DNA from: Arthrobacter sp. NicSoilB8
GTDB taxonomy: Bacteria > Actinomycetota > Actinomycetes > Actinomycetales > Micrococcaceae
Length of the DNA: 64,000 nt
Assembly: GCF_019977355.1 (NCBI RefSeq)
Contig: NZ_AP024655.1
Location: 2,542,001-2,606,000, forward strand
Reading direction: 5' to 3'
The notes beneath the pieces were generated by a model. It was not told where the DNA came from. It saw only the letters and a program-made list of their open reading frames with translations, and ran no database searches. Each line of letters opens with the position of its first letter. Position 1 is the stretch's first letter. Both the position numbers and the translations under genes were made by a program. This document shows positions 10,968-20,321 of the stretch, one piece after another.

Positions 10968-11363
10968 ATGTCATTTGGACAGCGCAACCTCGACCGCGAG
11001 AAGCCCGAAATTGAATTCCCCGAAGGAGACGTCCCCACCGAACTGGTCATCACCGACCTGATCGAAGGGGACGGCGCCGAGGCCAAGGCCGGCGACACCG
11101 TATCCACCCACTACGTGGGCGTCGCCTGGTCCACCGGCGAAGAATTCGACGCGTCCTGGGGCCGCGGCGCGCCGCTGGACTTCCGGGTCGGCGTCGGCCA
11201 GGTCATCCAGGGCTGGGACCAGGGCCTGCTGGGCATGAAGGTCGGCGGCCGCCGCCGCCTCGAGATCCCCTCCGAACTGGCTTACGGCTCCCGTGGCGCC
11301 GGCGGGGCAATCGGCCCCAACGAGGCCCTGATTTTCGTCGTGGACCTCGTCGCCGTCCGCTAA
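10968..11363 (+). CDS. FKBP-type peptidyl-prolyl isomerase, cytosolic
   Basis: Single-domain FKBP, 131 residues, with no signal peptide. Conserved marks are THYVGVAWSTGEEFDASW, GQVIQGWDQGLLGMKVGG (split by family positions) and IPSELAYGSRGAGGAIGPNEALIFVVDL at the C-terminus. The start has an AAAGGAG site 6 nt upstream. It lies 39 bp after the lipoprotein FKBP gene in the same direction and is followed by a hairpin terminator, so the two FKBPs probably form the end of the transcript. Confidence 0.95.
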   Translation: MSFGQRNLDREKPEIEFPEGDVPTELVITDLIEGDGAEAKAGDTVSTHYVGVAWSTGEEFDASWGRGAPLDFRVGVGQVIQGWDQGLLGMKVGGRRRLEIPSELAYGSRGAGGAIGPNEALIFVVDLVAVR

Positions 11364-11403
11364 GGGACGACACCCACGCGCAAGCAATAGCCGCAGGCTG
11401 ACT

Positions 11404-11443
11404 CAGCCGGCTGACTCAGTCCACTGACTCAGCCGGCTGTTTT
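11404..11443 (+). terminator. Rho-independent-type terminator after FKBP
   Basis: Two 17-nt arms (11404-11420 and 11423-11439) are inverted copies with one mismatch, centred on CC, and the second arm runs into TGTTTT. The arms contain repeated CTGACTCAG units, so alternative foldings exist. It lies 41 bp after the FKBP stop and 99 bp before pafBC. Confidence 0.7.
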
Positions 11444-11541
11444 GCCCCCGGGGGCGCGAGCGCGGTAACAATCGGAAAAGTTCTTCCGGCTGTTGCCGCG
11501 CTTTCGTCATTTTCCCGGACCGGCTTTAGTACCCTTGCGAG

Positions 11542-13587
11542 GTGTCCGCCTCACGTACAGAACGCCTCCTGAACCTGCTCATCGCGCTGCTCAACACCAA
11601 ATACGGCCTGCGCCGCGGCGAGCTGCGCGAGAAGGTTTACCACGACACCACCAGCAGTGAAGTCGCCTTCGGCCGCAGGTTCGAACGCGACAAGGGCGAG
11701 CTGCGCCGGTTCGGGTTCGACGTGGAAACCGTGACGGACAAGGGCTGGGGCTCCGACGACCCGGCGACCACCCGCTACCGGATCGGCAAGGAATCGAACC
11801 GGCTGCCCGATGTCAGCCTCACCCCAGAGGAGTGCACAGTCCTCGTCCTGGCGGCGCAGCTCTGGGAGCATGCCGCCCTCGGCTCCGCCGCCCTCGACGC
11901 GGTCCGCAAGCTGCAGGCCGCCGGCGGCCTCGTCGACGCCGGACTCCCCGCCGCGGTCCAGCCGCGCATCCGCCCCGCCGGCCAGGCTTTCGAAGACCTG
12001 GTGTCCGCGATGCACGCCCAGCACCCGGTCAGCTTCACTTACCTCGCCGGCAGCACCGGCCAGGAGCAGGAGCGGCTGGTGGAGCCGTGGGGCCTCGGCA
12101 GCCGCTTCGGGCAGTGGTACCTCGTGGGCCACGACCGGGCCCGCGGGGACAAACGGTTCTTCCGCCTCTCCCGCCTGACCTCCGCCGTGACAGTGCTGGA
12201 GAAGGAAAGTTTCAAGCCCCCGGAAGGGTTCAATGTCCGCGCCGAGCTGGCGGGACTGCCCGAGCTGCCGGTGCAGACCGCCGTCGTCGACGTCGAGCAG
12301 GGACGGCTGCTGGGGCTCCGAAAGCGCGCCGTGGCGGCGTCCGGCGCCACACCGGAACACGCTGCACCGGAATCCGCCACACCGGAACACGCTGCGCATC
12401 CGGCGACCGGAACCGACCGCCTCACCGTGCCCTTCCGCGACGCCGAAACGCTCGCCGAGGAACTCGCGTCCTACGGCCCCCGGGTCAGGGTGGTTTCGCC
12501 TCCCGACCTCGCCGCCGCCGTCCGCCGCCGCCTCACAGCAGCCGCCGGGTTCGCCGCCCGGCCGGTTCCTGACGTGGCCTTCCCGGACGCCGGGCACGCG
12601 GCGCGGAGCCGCAAACGCACGTCAGAGGACCAGCTCAAACGGATGCTGCAACTCGTGCCGTTCCTCGTCCACAACCAGGGGCTGCACATCAGCGAGGTCG
12701 CCGCCAGGTTCGGGATCACCCGCAAAGAGCTCGAGGACGACCTGCGGATCCTCATTTGTTCGGGACTGCCCGAAGGCTACCCCGACGATCTGCTGGACAT
12801 TCAGTGGGACACTGACCACGTCTTCATCACCCAGGCCCTGGACCTGACCCGCCCCGTCCGTTTCACCGTGGATGAGGCCTGCGCCCTCCTGACGGGCCTG
12901 GAAACCCTGAACGGTCTGCCCGAGGTCGCCGAGGGCGGCGCGCTCGAATCGGTGACGCTCAAGCTCATGGCCGCGGCAGGGGAGGAGGGGCTCAAGGCCG
13001 CCGCGCTCTCCGGCCCCGAGGTGGCACCTGGCAACTCCGCCACCCTCGAGACCGCGCGCTCCGCGATCCGGTCCGGCGCCCAGCTTCACTTGGTGTACTT
13101 CTCGCCGCAACGCGACGCCGTGTCCGAGCGCGACGTCGACCCCTTGCGGCTCTACTCGCTGGACAACACGTGGTACCTCGAGGCGTACTGCCACTCCGCC
13201 CGGGGGCTGCGCAACTTCCGCCTGGACCGGATCGAGGCCCTGACCCCCAACGGGCGGCCGGCAGCCGGGACTGCCAAGCCGCTGGACGGCTTCCCGGTGA
13301 AGCTGTTCACCCCCAACGACGACGACACGCTGGTGGTCGTCGAACTGGCGCCCCGCGGCACCGGACTGGCCGACGACTACTATGCCGAACGGACCGCGCC
13401 GCTGCCCGGCGGCGGCATGCTCGCCGAAATCCGGTTTGGCAGCACCGACTGGCTCCCGACGTTCGTCGCCCAGCACGGCGGCATGGTGCGGATCCTGCAG
13501 CCCGGCGCCCTCGCGGACGCGTCCCGGCAGTGGCTCGCCGCTGCCCTGGCGCAATACGAAGACTTCCCGGCCGGCCCGATAGACTGA
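11542..13587 (+). CDS. pafBC: PafB-PafC fused WYL regulator of DNA damage response
   Basis: Transcriptional activator of the LexA-independent DNA damage response, 681 residues. It is two WYL regulators in one chain: winged helix (about 1-60) plus WYL domain (about 155-230, GQWYLVGHD), then a second winged helix (about 355-430) plus WYL domain (about 525-590, NTWYLEAYC). In mycobacteria PafB and PafC are separate proteins that dimerise; the fused form is known from Arthrobacter. A linker around residues 270-290 carries a 15-nt repeat coding for TPEHA/PESA units. GTG at 11542 opens directly into the helix SASRTERLLNLLIALL. Confidence 0.95.
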   Translation: MSASRTERLLNLLIALLNTKYGLRRGELREKVYHDTTSSEVAFGRRFERDKGELRRFGFDVETVTDKGWGSDDPATTRYRIGKESNRLPDVSLTPEECTVLVLAAQLWEHAALGSAALDAVRKLQAAGGLVDAGLPAAVQPRIRPAGQAFEDLVSAMHAQHPVSFTYLAGSTGQEQERLVEPWGLGSRFGQWYLVGHDRARGDKRFFRLSRLTSAVTVLEKESFKPPEGFNVRAELAGLPELPVQTAVVDVEQGRLLGLRKRAVAASGATPEHAAPESATPEHAAHPATGTDRLTVPFRDAETLAEELASYGPRVRVVSPPDLAAAVRRRLTAAAGFAARPVPDVAFPDAGHAARSRKRTSEDQLKRMLQLVPFLVHNQGLHISEVAARFGITRKELEDDLRILICSGLPEGYPDDLLDIQWDTDHVFITQALDLTRPVRFTVDEACALLTGLETLNGLPEVAEGGALESVTLKLMAAAGEEGLKAAALSGPEVAPGNSATLETARSAIRSGAQLHLVYFSPQRDAVSERDVDPLRLYSLDNTWYLEAYCHSARGLRNFRLDRIEALTPNGRPAAGTAKPLDGFPVKLFTPNDDDTLVVVELAPRGTGLADDYYAERTAPLPGGGMLAEIRFGSTDWLPTFVAQHGGMVRILQPGALADASRQWLAAALAQYEDFPAGPID

Positions 13588-13592
13588 TTAGC

Positions 13593-13982
13593 ATGCCTTG
13601 GTGGTCCTGGATCCTCATTTGGATAGCGCTCGTCTCGCTGTCGCTGCTGTTCTACGTCCTGCTCGGCGTGCGGCTGTTCCGGAAATTCACGACGACGCTT
13701 GGGGAACTGAGTGAAGCAGCCGACCGGTTCTCCCGGCTGCCGTCGCCGGTATTCGCCGACGCCGCAGCCGGGCCGGCCGGCTCCGCCACCGGTGCGGAGG
13801 ACGGCGCGGACGGGGCCCCTCGGCCGACACCAGGTGACGCCGTTTTTGCCTCACCTGCCCGGATGCGTCATGATTACCACGCATCCAAGTTTTCCCGGCA
13901 AAACGCCCGCAGGCTGCGCCGCATCCAGCGCAAGAAGAGCCGCGGGCAGCCTCAGGCGCTGCGCGACATTGAATTGGGTTAG
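13593..13982 (+). CDS. Single-pass membrane protein of unknown function
   Basis: 129 residues. One transmembrane segment (about 5-27) is followed by a coiled stretch (about 28-45), an Ala/Gly/Pro-rich linker and a basic C-terminal tail with RRLRRIQRKKSRG. Such proteins are found between pafC and tatA in related genomes. I do not recognise a domain. ATG 13593 starts 6 bp after the pafBC stop, so it is probably co-transcribed with it. The end lies 35 bp before tatA. Confidence 0.75.
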   Translation: MPWWSWILIWIALVSLSLLFYVLLGVRLFRKFTTTLGELSEAADRFSRLPSPVFADAAAGPAGSATGAEDGADGAPRPTPGDAVFASPARMRHDYHASKFSRQNARRLRRIQRKKSRGQPQALRDIELG

Positions 13983-14017
13983 ACATAGGATGTATTCAAA
14001 CGAAAGGACCTCACGAC

Positions 14018-14287
14018 ATGAGGCTTGAAGGCTGGCATCTCATCATCATCATCGTTCTGGCACTGGTGCTGTTCGCAGCACCGAAGCTGCCGGGCATGGC
14101 CCGCAGCCTGGGCCAGTCGATGCGCATTTTCAAGTCGGAAGTCCGGGAAATGAAGAAGGACGGCACCTCCGACGCCAAGGACGGCTCGGAGCCGGTCGAA
14201 GGCCGGGTCATCAACCACCCGCAGGCCGGCGCACCGGAAAGCCGCACGGGCGACGGCACCGACGTTCCGCCGTCGACCCGCGCCTAA
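14018..14287 (+). CDS. tatA: Sec-independent translocase subunit TatA
   Basis: Pore-forming subunit of the twin-arginine export system, 89 residues. It has a short N-terminal membrane helix (about 6-22), the hinge APKLPGMARSLGQS, an amphipathic helix (about 27-50, SMRIFKSEVREMKKD) and an acidic, disordered tail. An AAAGGACC-type site lies about 11 nt upstream of the ATG. tatC follows after 6 bp. Confidence 0.95.
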   Translation: MRLEGWHLIIIIVLALVLFAAPKLPGMARSLGQSMRIFKSEVREMKKDGTSDAKDGSEPVEGRVINHPQAGAPESRTGDGTDVPPSTRA

Positions 14288-14293
14288 GACCGC

Positions 14294-15130
14294 ATGGCAG
14301 TAACCATGAGCCGTCGATCGAACCCCGAGGGGAGGATGGCGCTCCTCGACCACCTGAAAGAGCTGCGCAACCGGCTGTTCAAGGCGGCAATCGCCGTCGT
14401 CATCGGGACCGTGCTGGGGTTCCTCGTCTACCAGCCGATGCTGGCGGCGCTGATCAAGCCGATCCGTGACCTCAACGGGCACGAGGGCCGCCAGGCCACC
14501 CTGAACTTTGACGGCGTCGCAAGCTCGTTCGACCTCATGATCCAGGTCTCCGTGTTCCTGGGCCTGATCATCGCCAGCCCCGTCTGGCTGTACCAGCTGT
14601 GGGCCTTCATTGTGCCCGGGCTCCACAAGAAGGAACGACGCCTGGCCCTGTCCTTCGTGGCAGCGGCCGTGCCGCTGTTCATCGGCGGGGTCCTGCTGGC
14701 CTGGATGGTGCTGCCGAACGCCGTGCGCGTCCTGACCGATTTCACGCCGTCGGGCGGCTCCAACTTCATCAGCGCCCAGGTGTACCTGTCCTTCGTCCTC
14801 CGGCTGCTCCTTGCCTTCGGCATCGCCTTCCTGCTCCCGGTGGTCCTGTTCGGGCTGAACCTGGCCGGCCTCATCAAGGGCCAGCAGCTGGTCAAGAGCT
14901 GGCGGATCACCGTGTTCCTGGTCTGCCTGTTCGCCGCGATGGCCGCACCCGGGGCCGACGCGATGAGCATGTTCTACCTCGCAGTGCCCATGCTGGCGCT
15001 GTTCTTCGCCGCAATCGGGCTCTGCCTGCTCAACGACCGCCGGCGCGAACGGCGCGCCGTCAAGCGCGCCGCCGAGACCGAAGCCACCGCCGACCAGGCC
15101 ACCCCCAGCACCGAGCTGGAGAATCTGTAG
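14294..15130 (+). CDS. tatC: Sec-independent translocase subunit TatC
   Basis: Twin-arginine signal receptor of the Tat pathway, 278 residues with six membrane spans. The N-terminal motif LLDHLKELRNRLFKA is the conserved cytosolic recognition site, followed by spans near 35-55, 85-110, 125-150, 170-195, 205-220 and 230-245. ATG 14294 and an in-frame ATG 15 bp later are both possible. The tail is basic, then acidic. Together with tatA it gives a minimal Tat system in this locus; no tatB is present here. Confidence 0.95.
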   Translation: MAVTMSRRSNPEGRMALLDHLKELRNRLFKAAIAVVIGTVLGFLVYQPMLAALIKPIRDLNGHEGRQATLNFDGVASSFDLMIQVSVFLGLIIASPVWLYQLWAFIVPGLHKKERRLALSFVAAAVPLFIGGVLLAWMVLPNAVRVLTDFTPSGGSNFISAQVYLSFVLRLLLAFGIAFLLPVVLFGLNLAGLIKGQQLVKSWRITVFLVCLFAAMAAPGADAMSMFYLAVPMLALFFAAIGLCLLNDRRRERRAVKRAAETEATADQATPSTELENL

Positions 15131-15154
15131 GCTTTCGCGCATTAGGCTGGAAGC

Positions 15155-18055
15155 ATGTCGTTAAACCCCGGGCCGGAGTCACCGTCCGAACGTTACCGCG
15201 CCAGCGTCGAGCGGGCCGCCGAAGCCAAGACCTATCTGGGCGGATTCATCCGCTCGCTCGAATTCGAGCTCGATGATTTTCAACGCGAGGCGTGCCTGTC
15301 ACTGCAGGCCGGCCGTGGCGTGCTGGTGGCCGCCCCGACCGGTGCCGGGAAGACGATCGTCGGGGAGTTTGCCATCTACCTGGCCCTCCAGCGCGGGCTC
15401 AAGGCGTTCTACACTACGCCCATCAAGGCCCTGAGCAACCAGAAGTATGCCGAGCTGGCCGCCAAGTATGGCGCCGCCCAGGTGGGCCTGCTCACCGGCG
15501 ACACCAGCATCAACGGCGACGCCCCCGTGGTGGTCATGACCACCGAAGTGCTCCGCAACATGCTGTACGCGGATTCGGACACCCTGGACGACCTCGGGTT
15601 CGTCGTCATGGACGAGGTCCACTACCTGGCGGACCGGTTCCGCGGCGCTGTCTGGGAGGAGGTCATCATCCACCTGCCCAGCGAAGTCCAGGTGGCGTCG
15701 CTGAGTGCCACGGTCTCCAACGCCGAGGAGTTCGGTGCCTGGCTCGACACAGTCCGCGGACAGACCGACGTGATCGTCTCCGAGCACCGCCCGGTGCCGC
15801 TGTGGCAGCACGTCATGGTGGGCCGGAAGATCGTGGACCTTTTCGCCGGCGACACAACCTTTGATGAAATCGCGCCCGCGGGCGAGGACAACGTTGCTGC
15901 CACGGCGGAAACCGCGGGGACCGGCGTGATCTCCGAGCGGGCCGGCTTCGAGGTCAACCCCGAGCTGCTCTCCATGGCACGGGCCGAGAGCCAGATGAAC
16001 TTCCGCGGCCGCTTTGGCCACGGCGGCCGGAACCAGCGCCAGCAGCGAAACCAGCGCGGCCAGCGGGACGAACCGCAGGGCGGCCAGCGCAGCCCGGTGC
16101 GAAAGGCCAGCCGGCCCCAGGTCATTGCCAGCCTGGACCGTCAGGACCTCCTGCCGGCCATCACTTTCATCTTCTCCCGCGCCGGCTGCGATGCGGCAGT
16201 GGCCCAGTGCGTCTCCGCCGGGCTCTGGCTGACCACCGAGCGGGAGCAGCAGATCATCGCCCAGCGCGTCGATGAAGCCGCCCAGGACATCCCCTCGGAT
16301 GACCTCGATGTGCTCGGTTTCTGGAGCTGGCGGGACGGCCTGCTGCGGGGGCTGGCCGCGCACCACGCGGGCATGCTGCCGACCTTCAAGGAGGTCGTGG
16401 AGAAACTGTTCGTCGACGGGCTGGTCAAGGCCGTCTTCGCCACCGAGACGCTGGCCCTTGGCGTCAACATGCCGGCCCGCTGCGTCGTGCTGGAGAAGCT
16501 GGACAAGTTCAACGGCGAGGCGCACGTGAACATCACGGCGGGGGAGTACACCCAGCTGACGGGCCGGGCCGGGCGCCGCGGCATCGACGTCGAAGGCCAC
16601 GCCGTGGTCCTGTGGCAGCCCGGCACCGACCCGGCCGCCGTGGCCGGCCTTGCCTCGCGGCGGACCTACCCGCTGAACTCGAGTTTCCGGCCCACGTACA
16701 ACATGTCCATCAACCTCCTGGCACAGTTCGGCCGGCCCCGCGCCCGCGAGATCCTCGAATCGTCCTTTGCGCAGTTCCAGGCGGACCGGTCCGTCGTCGG
16801 CCTGGCCCGGCAGGTCAGGAGCCGGGAGGAATCCCTCACCGGGTTCAGCAAGTCCATGACGTGCCATTTGGGGGACTTCACCGAATACGCGCGGCTGCGG
16901 CGCGCCCTGGCCGATGCCGAGAAGACCGCCTCCAGGAGCAGCTCCCGGGCCGCGAAGTCCCTTACTGAGGACTCGCTGAGCCGGCTGCTGCCAGGCGACG
17001 TGGTGGATGTTCCGGCCGGCAAGTCGCCGGGCCTCGCGGTGGTGCTCAGTTCCGACCACGAATCCCGGGAGCCCCGCCCGGCCGTCATGACGATGGACAA
17101 CCAGCTCCGCCGGATCGGCCTGCACGACGTTGAAGGTCCGTTATCGCCGATCACCCGGATCAGGATTCCGAAGACGTTCAACGCCAAGGTCCCCAAGTCC
17201 CGCCGCGATTTGGCGTCCTCGGTGCGCAACGCCATCCGCGAGCACCGGCCGCCGGCGCCGGCGCGCCGCGACGAGGACTTCGGCCGGTCCGCGGCCGCAC
17301 CCAGCCAGGAGAAGCGGATCGCCGAGTTGCGCCGGGAGCTCCGCGCCCACCCGTGCCACGGCTGCAGCGAACGCGAGGACCACGCCCGCTGGTCCGAACG
17401 CTGGTGGAAGCTCCGCCAGGAAACGGACGGGCTGATACGCCAGATCCAGGGCCGGACCAACACGATCGCCAAGACGTTTGACCGCGTGTGCGGGGTCCTG
17501 ACGAGCTACGGCTACCTGGAGACCTCGGACACCGGCGTGCTCTCCATCAGCCCGGACGGGCAGCGGCTGCGGCGGATCTACGGCGAGAAGGACCTGCTCA
17601 TCTCGCAGTCCCTGCGGATGGGCGCATTCAACGACGTCGACGCCGCCGAAATCGCCGCCCTGGCCAGCACGCTCGTTTACCAGGCCAAGCGCGAGGACCG
17701 CGGCCTGCGGCCCAAGATGCCCAGCATCTCACTGGAATCCGCGGTGGACACCGTGGTCCGCGAGTGGTCCGCCCTGGAAGACGTGGAGGAAGCGAACAAG
17801 CTGCCGCTCACCGGCGAGCCTGAACTCGGCCTTGTCTGGCCGATCTTCAAGTGGGCCAAGGGCCGGCACCTCCAGGAGGTCCTGAGCGGCACAGACCTTG
17901 CCGCGGGTGACTTCGTCCGCTGGGTCAAACAGGTGATTGACCTCCTGGATCAGCTCGCCGACATCCCGAACCTGGACCCCCGGATCGCGCGGCTGTGCGC
18001 GGACGCCATCAAGCTCATCAAGCGCGGCGTCGTCGCCTATTCCTCCGTGGCGTAG
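15155..18055 (+). CDS. helY: HelY-like superfamily 2 RNA helicase
   Basis: Ski2/Mtr4-like DEVH-box helicase, 966 residues. Motif I APTGAGKT is near residue 61, motif II MDEVHYLAD near 152, motif III SATVS near 185, and motif VI LTGRAGRRGID near 470. The C-terminal half contains the DSHCT domain (about 790-960). Between the two helicase lobes, about residues 285-312, is an Arg/Gln/Gly-rich insert with four short RNQR/QRGQR-like units, probably a flexible nucleic-acid-binding loop. The start lies 24 bp after tatC. The tatAC-helY order is common in actinobacteria. The RNA substrates are unknown. Confidence 0.92.
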   Translation: MSLNPGPESPSERYRASVERAAEAKTYLGGFIRSLEFELDDFQREACLSLQAGRGVLVAAPTGAGKTIVGEFAIYLALQRGLKAFYTTPIKALSNQKYAELAAKYGAAQVGLLTGDTSINGDAPVVVMTTEVLRNMLYADSDTLDDLGFVVMDEVHYLADRFRGAVWEEVIIHLPSEVQVASLSATVSNAEEFGAWLDTVRGQTDVIVSEHRPVPLWQHVMVGRKIVDLFAGDTTFDEIAPAGEDNVAATAETAGTGVISERAGFEVNPELLSMARAESQMNFRGRFGHGGRNQRQQRNQRGQRDEPQGGQRSPVRKASRPQVIASLDRQDLLPAITFIFSRAGCDAAVAQCVSAGLWLTTEREQQIIAQRVDEAAQDIPSDDLDVLGFWSWRDGLLRGLAAHHAGMLPTFKEVVEKLFVDGLVKAVFATETLALGVNMPARCVVLEKLDKFNGEAHVNITAGEYTQLTGRAGRRGIDVEGHAVVLWQPGTDPAAVAGLASRRTYPLNSSFRPTYNMSINLLAQFGRPRAREILESSFAQFQADRSVVGLARQVRSREESLTGFSKSMTCHLGDFTEYARLRRALADAEKTASRSSSRAAKSLTEDSLSRLLPGDVVDVPAGKSPGLAVVLSSDHESREPRPAVMTMDNQLRRIGLHDVEGPLSPITRIRIPKTFNAKVPKSRRDLASSVRNAIREHRPPAPARRDEDFGRSAAAPSQEKRIAELRRELRAHPCHGCSEREDHARWSERWWKLRQETDGLIRQIQGRTNTIAKTFDRVCGVLTSYGYLETSDTGVLSISPDGQRLRRIYGEKDLLISQSLRMGAFNDVDAAEIAALASTLVYQAKREDRGLRPKMPSISLESAVDTVVREWSALEDVEEANKLPLTGEPELGLVWPIFKWAKGRHLQEVLSGTDLAAGDFVRWVKQVIDLLDQLADIPNLDPRIARLCADAIKLIKRGVVAYSSVA

Positions 18056-18147
18056 CGCCGGCGTATGTGGAGGTCCCACAGAGCCCTTCCGAGCATTTCG
18101 AACACGCCGGCGCTGGCCGGCCACCAGTTACAAGGAGTTCCCGTCCC

Positions 18148-19812
18148 ATGACCGATTCGCCGGCCGCCCCCGCCCCCCGCAAAGTCACGCTGTACCGCAA
18201 CGGCTCCGTCTACACCGCGGCCGATCCCTTTGCGACCGCGATGCTGGTCGATGGCGACACTGTCGCCTGGGTCGGCTCCGAGCAGGCGGCCACGTCCATT
18301 GCGGACTCCTCCATGGACGTGATCGATCTGCAGGGCGCACTCCTGGCCCCGGGCTTCGTCGATTCCCACGTCCACCTGACCGAAACGGGCATTGCGCTGG
18401 ATGCGCTGCAGCTCGCCGGGGTGCGCTCGGCCGCTGAACTGCTCGACGCCGTCGCCGCCTTCAGCCACTCCGCTTCCGGCGCGGACGGTACCGTGCTGGG
18501 CCACGGCTGGGACGAGACCACGTGGGCCGATCCCGCACTGCCCACCCGGGACGAGCTTGAGCGGGCCGCCGGCGGCCGCCGGGTCTTCCTGTCCCGGGTG
18601 GATGCCCACTCTGCCCTGGTCTCGAGTTCCCTGGCGGCGTCGGCGGCACTGGACGGTCGAGATGGCTACGCCGCCGGCAGCCAGGTCAAACGCGGCGCGC
18701 ACACCGCGGCACGCCTGGCGGCCCGGCAGCTTCCGGCCGGCGCCCTGCGCGGCTACCAGCAGCGCGCCCTCGCCGAGGCGGCCGCCAACGGGTATGTGGC
18801 CCTTGCCGAAATGGCGGCCCCGCACATCGGGAGCATCGAGGACCTGCAGGCCGCGGCGGCCTGGAACGATGCCACCGACGGGGCGAGCGTGCCGGAGATC
18901 CTTCCGTATTGGGGTGAGCTTGCCGCCTCCGCGGACCATGCCCGGTCCATTCTGGACGGATTGGGCGTGCCGGTCCTGGGCCTCGCCGGTGACCTCAACA
19001 TTGACGGTTCGATCGGCTCACGGACAGCATCCCTGCGTGCCGACTACGCCGACGCGCCGGGGGAGCGCGGCACCCAGTACCTCTCCGTGGCCGAGGCGGC
19101 CGCCCACCTTGCCGCGTGTTCGCTGCTCGGGATCCAGGCAGGTTTTCACGTGATCGGCGACGCGGGCCTGGACGCGGCCCTGGACGCACTCGACCTGGCC
19201 GCAGCCGAAGTGGGGGAGCAGAAGGTCCGCGCTGCGGGGCACCGTTTCGAACACGTCGAGCTCGCGGATGCCGCGGCCATCAGCCGGCTGGCCCGCTATT
19301 CCGTCACGGTCAGCGCCCAGCCGGTCTTCGACGCCCTGTGGGGCGGCACGGACAGCCTGTACCAGCGGCGCCTCGACTCCCGCCAGCTCGGAATGAATGC
19401 CTTTGCCAGTCTCTACGCGGCCGGCGTGCCGATCTGCTTCGGCAGCGACAGCCCCGTCACCCCGCTGCGGCCGTGGTCCAGCGTGCGCGCGTGCCTTGAG
19501 CATACCAACCCGGCAGAACGGATCTCGGCGCGCGCCGCGTTCCTGGGCCACACCCGGGCCGGCTGGCGCGCAGCACGGTACCGCAATCCGATGGCCGGGC
19601 AGCTGGTGCCGGGGGCTCCGGCGAGCTTCGCGGTCTGGGAGGTCGAGGAACTCATGGTGCAGGTCGCCGACGGCCGGGTGCAGTCCTGGAGCACCGACCC
19701 CCGTGCCCGCACGCCGCTCCTGCCGGCGCTGGACACGGGCAACGATCCTGTCTGCCTTCAGACCGTGCGTGACGGCCGGGAACTCTATGCCAGCGGTGCC
19801 CTCGGCGCCTGA
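18148..19812 (+). CDS. YtcJ-type amidohydrolase
   Basis: Metal-dependent hydrolase of the amidohydrolase-3 group, 554 residues. The first metal motif DSHVHL lies near residue 70 after LAPGFV, typical of the barrel entry; later metal and acid residues are in HVIGDAG (about 335) and CFGSDSPVTPL (about 430). The N- and C-terminal segments form the small beta-sandwich. AAGGAG lies about 11 nt upstream of the chosen ATG. The natural substrate (an N-acyl or cyclic amide compound) cannot be named. No signal peptide is seen. It follows helY after 92 bp in the same direction. Confidence 0.88.
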   Translation: MTDSPAAPAPRKVTLYRNGSVYTAADPFATAMLVDGDTVAWVGSEQAATSIADSSMDVIDLQGALLAPGFVDSHVHLTETGIALDALQLAGVRSAAELLDAVAAFSHSASGADGTVLGHGWDETTWADPALPTRDELERAAGGRRVFLSRVDAHSALVSSSLAASAALDGRDGYAAGSQVKRGAHTAARLAARQLPAGALRGYQQRALAEAAANGYVALAEMAAPHIGSIEDLQAAAAWNDATDGASVPEILPYWGELAASADHARSILDGLGVPVLGLAGDLNIDGSIGSRTASLRADYADAPGERGTQYLSVAEAAAHLAACSLLGIQAGFHVIGDAGLDAALDALDLAAAEVGEQKVRAAGHRFEHVELADAAAISRLARYSVTVSAQPVFDALWGGTDSLYQRRLDSRQLGMNAFASLYAAGVPICFGSDSPVTPLRPWSSVRACLEHTNPAERISARAAFLGHTRAGWRAARYRNPMAGQLVPGAPASFAVWEVEELMVQVADGRVQSWSTDPRARTPLLPALDTGNDPVCLQTVRDGRELYASGALGA

Positions 19813-19977
19813 TCCTGCCTCCAGCCGCGCCGCGGAGGCTGGTCCTGGCCGGGTCATCAACGCCCGTCATCCCGGCCCTCGTCATCGCCCGTCATCCCGG
19901 CGCCCGGAACGAAACATTGGCATGCCGGACCCCTCCCTGAACTGGGACGATGGATATAGCGGCAGGTCACGGCTCGG

Positions 19978-20005
19978 TTGACAGATCGGGGCACGCCCGT
20001 AGCAT
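19978..20005 (+). promoter_or_regulatory. Sigma-70-type promoter TTGACA-N16-TAGCAT
   Basis: A perfect -35 hexamer TTGACA (19978-19983), a 16-nt spacer and a -10 TAGCAT (20000-20005) lie more than 300 bp before the next start codon. The match is unusually good for this GC-rich sequence. The downstream transcript has no assigned product. Confidence 0.55.
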
Positions 20006-20217
20006 TGAGGGTCAACGGAGGGTTGCGTACGCCGCAGGCTCCGGTAGTCCCCGGTCCATTCCAGGTTGCCGCACCCGCGGGAGCTTTACTGGTCATGACC
20101 ACGGGCACCCCGAGGGGGCGGGTCTACTTCGCAGCAGAAAACGGTTCCGGCGCCACAATATTCAGGCCTGCCGGAACTGGCCCGAAGCGGGTGGACCTGC
20201 CCGGTGGGGTCATGCGG

Positions 20218-20246
20218 ACCGTCGTGGGCGCACAACTCCCTATAAT
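20218..20246 (+). promoter_or_regulatory. Promoter of the polyprenol-phosphate mannosyltransferase gene
   Basis: A perfect -10 TATAAT at 20241-20246 with only a weak -35 region (ACCGTC at 20218-20223, 17-nt spacer). It would start RNA about 70 nt before the GTG of the next gene. Confidence 0.5.
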
Positions 20247-20321
20247 GGGAAGTTGCGCCTGGCACTGTAGAACGATTCTCTGCCGGCGCACCGACCGCTC
20301 CCTTCAAGGAAAGGCCTCGCT

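Larger units (their letters stand above)
19813..20321. other. 509-bp gap with promoters and no recognised gene
   Basis: No gene that I recognise. It holds a strong promoter-like pair at 19978-20005 and a perfect TATAAT at 20241-20246. A plus-strand frame is open through 20022-20250 with starts at TTG 20024 and ATG 20094, but it runs on into a shadow of the mannosyltransferase gene, so I do not call it. The first promoter must drive either a long leader of the next gene or an unannotated small transcript. Confidence 0.5.

Noticed and set aside
15299..17125. Antisense open frame of 608 codons inside helY
   Set aside because: Same cause: codon bias of the helicase gene on the other strand.
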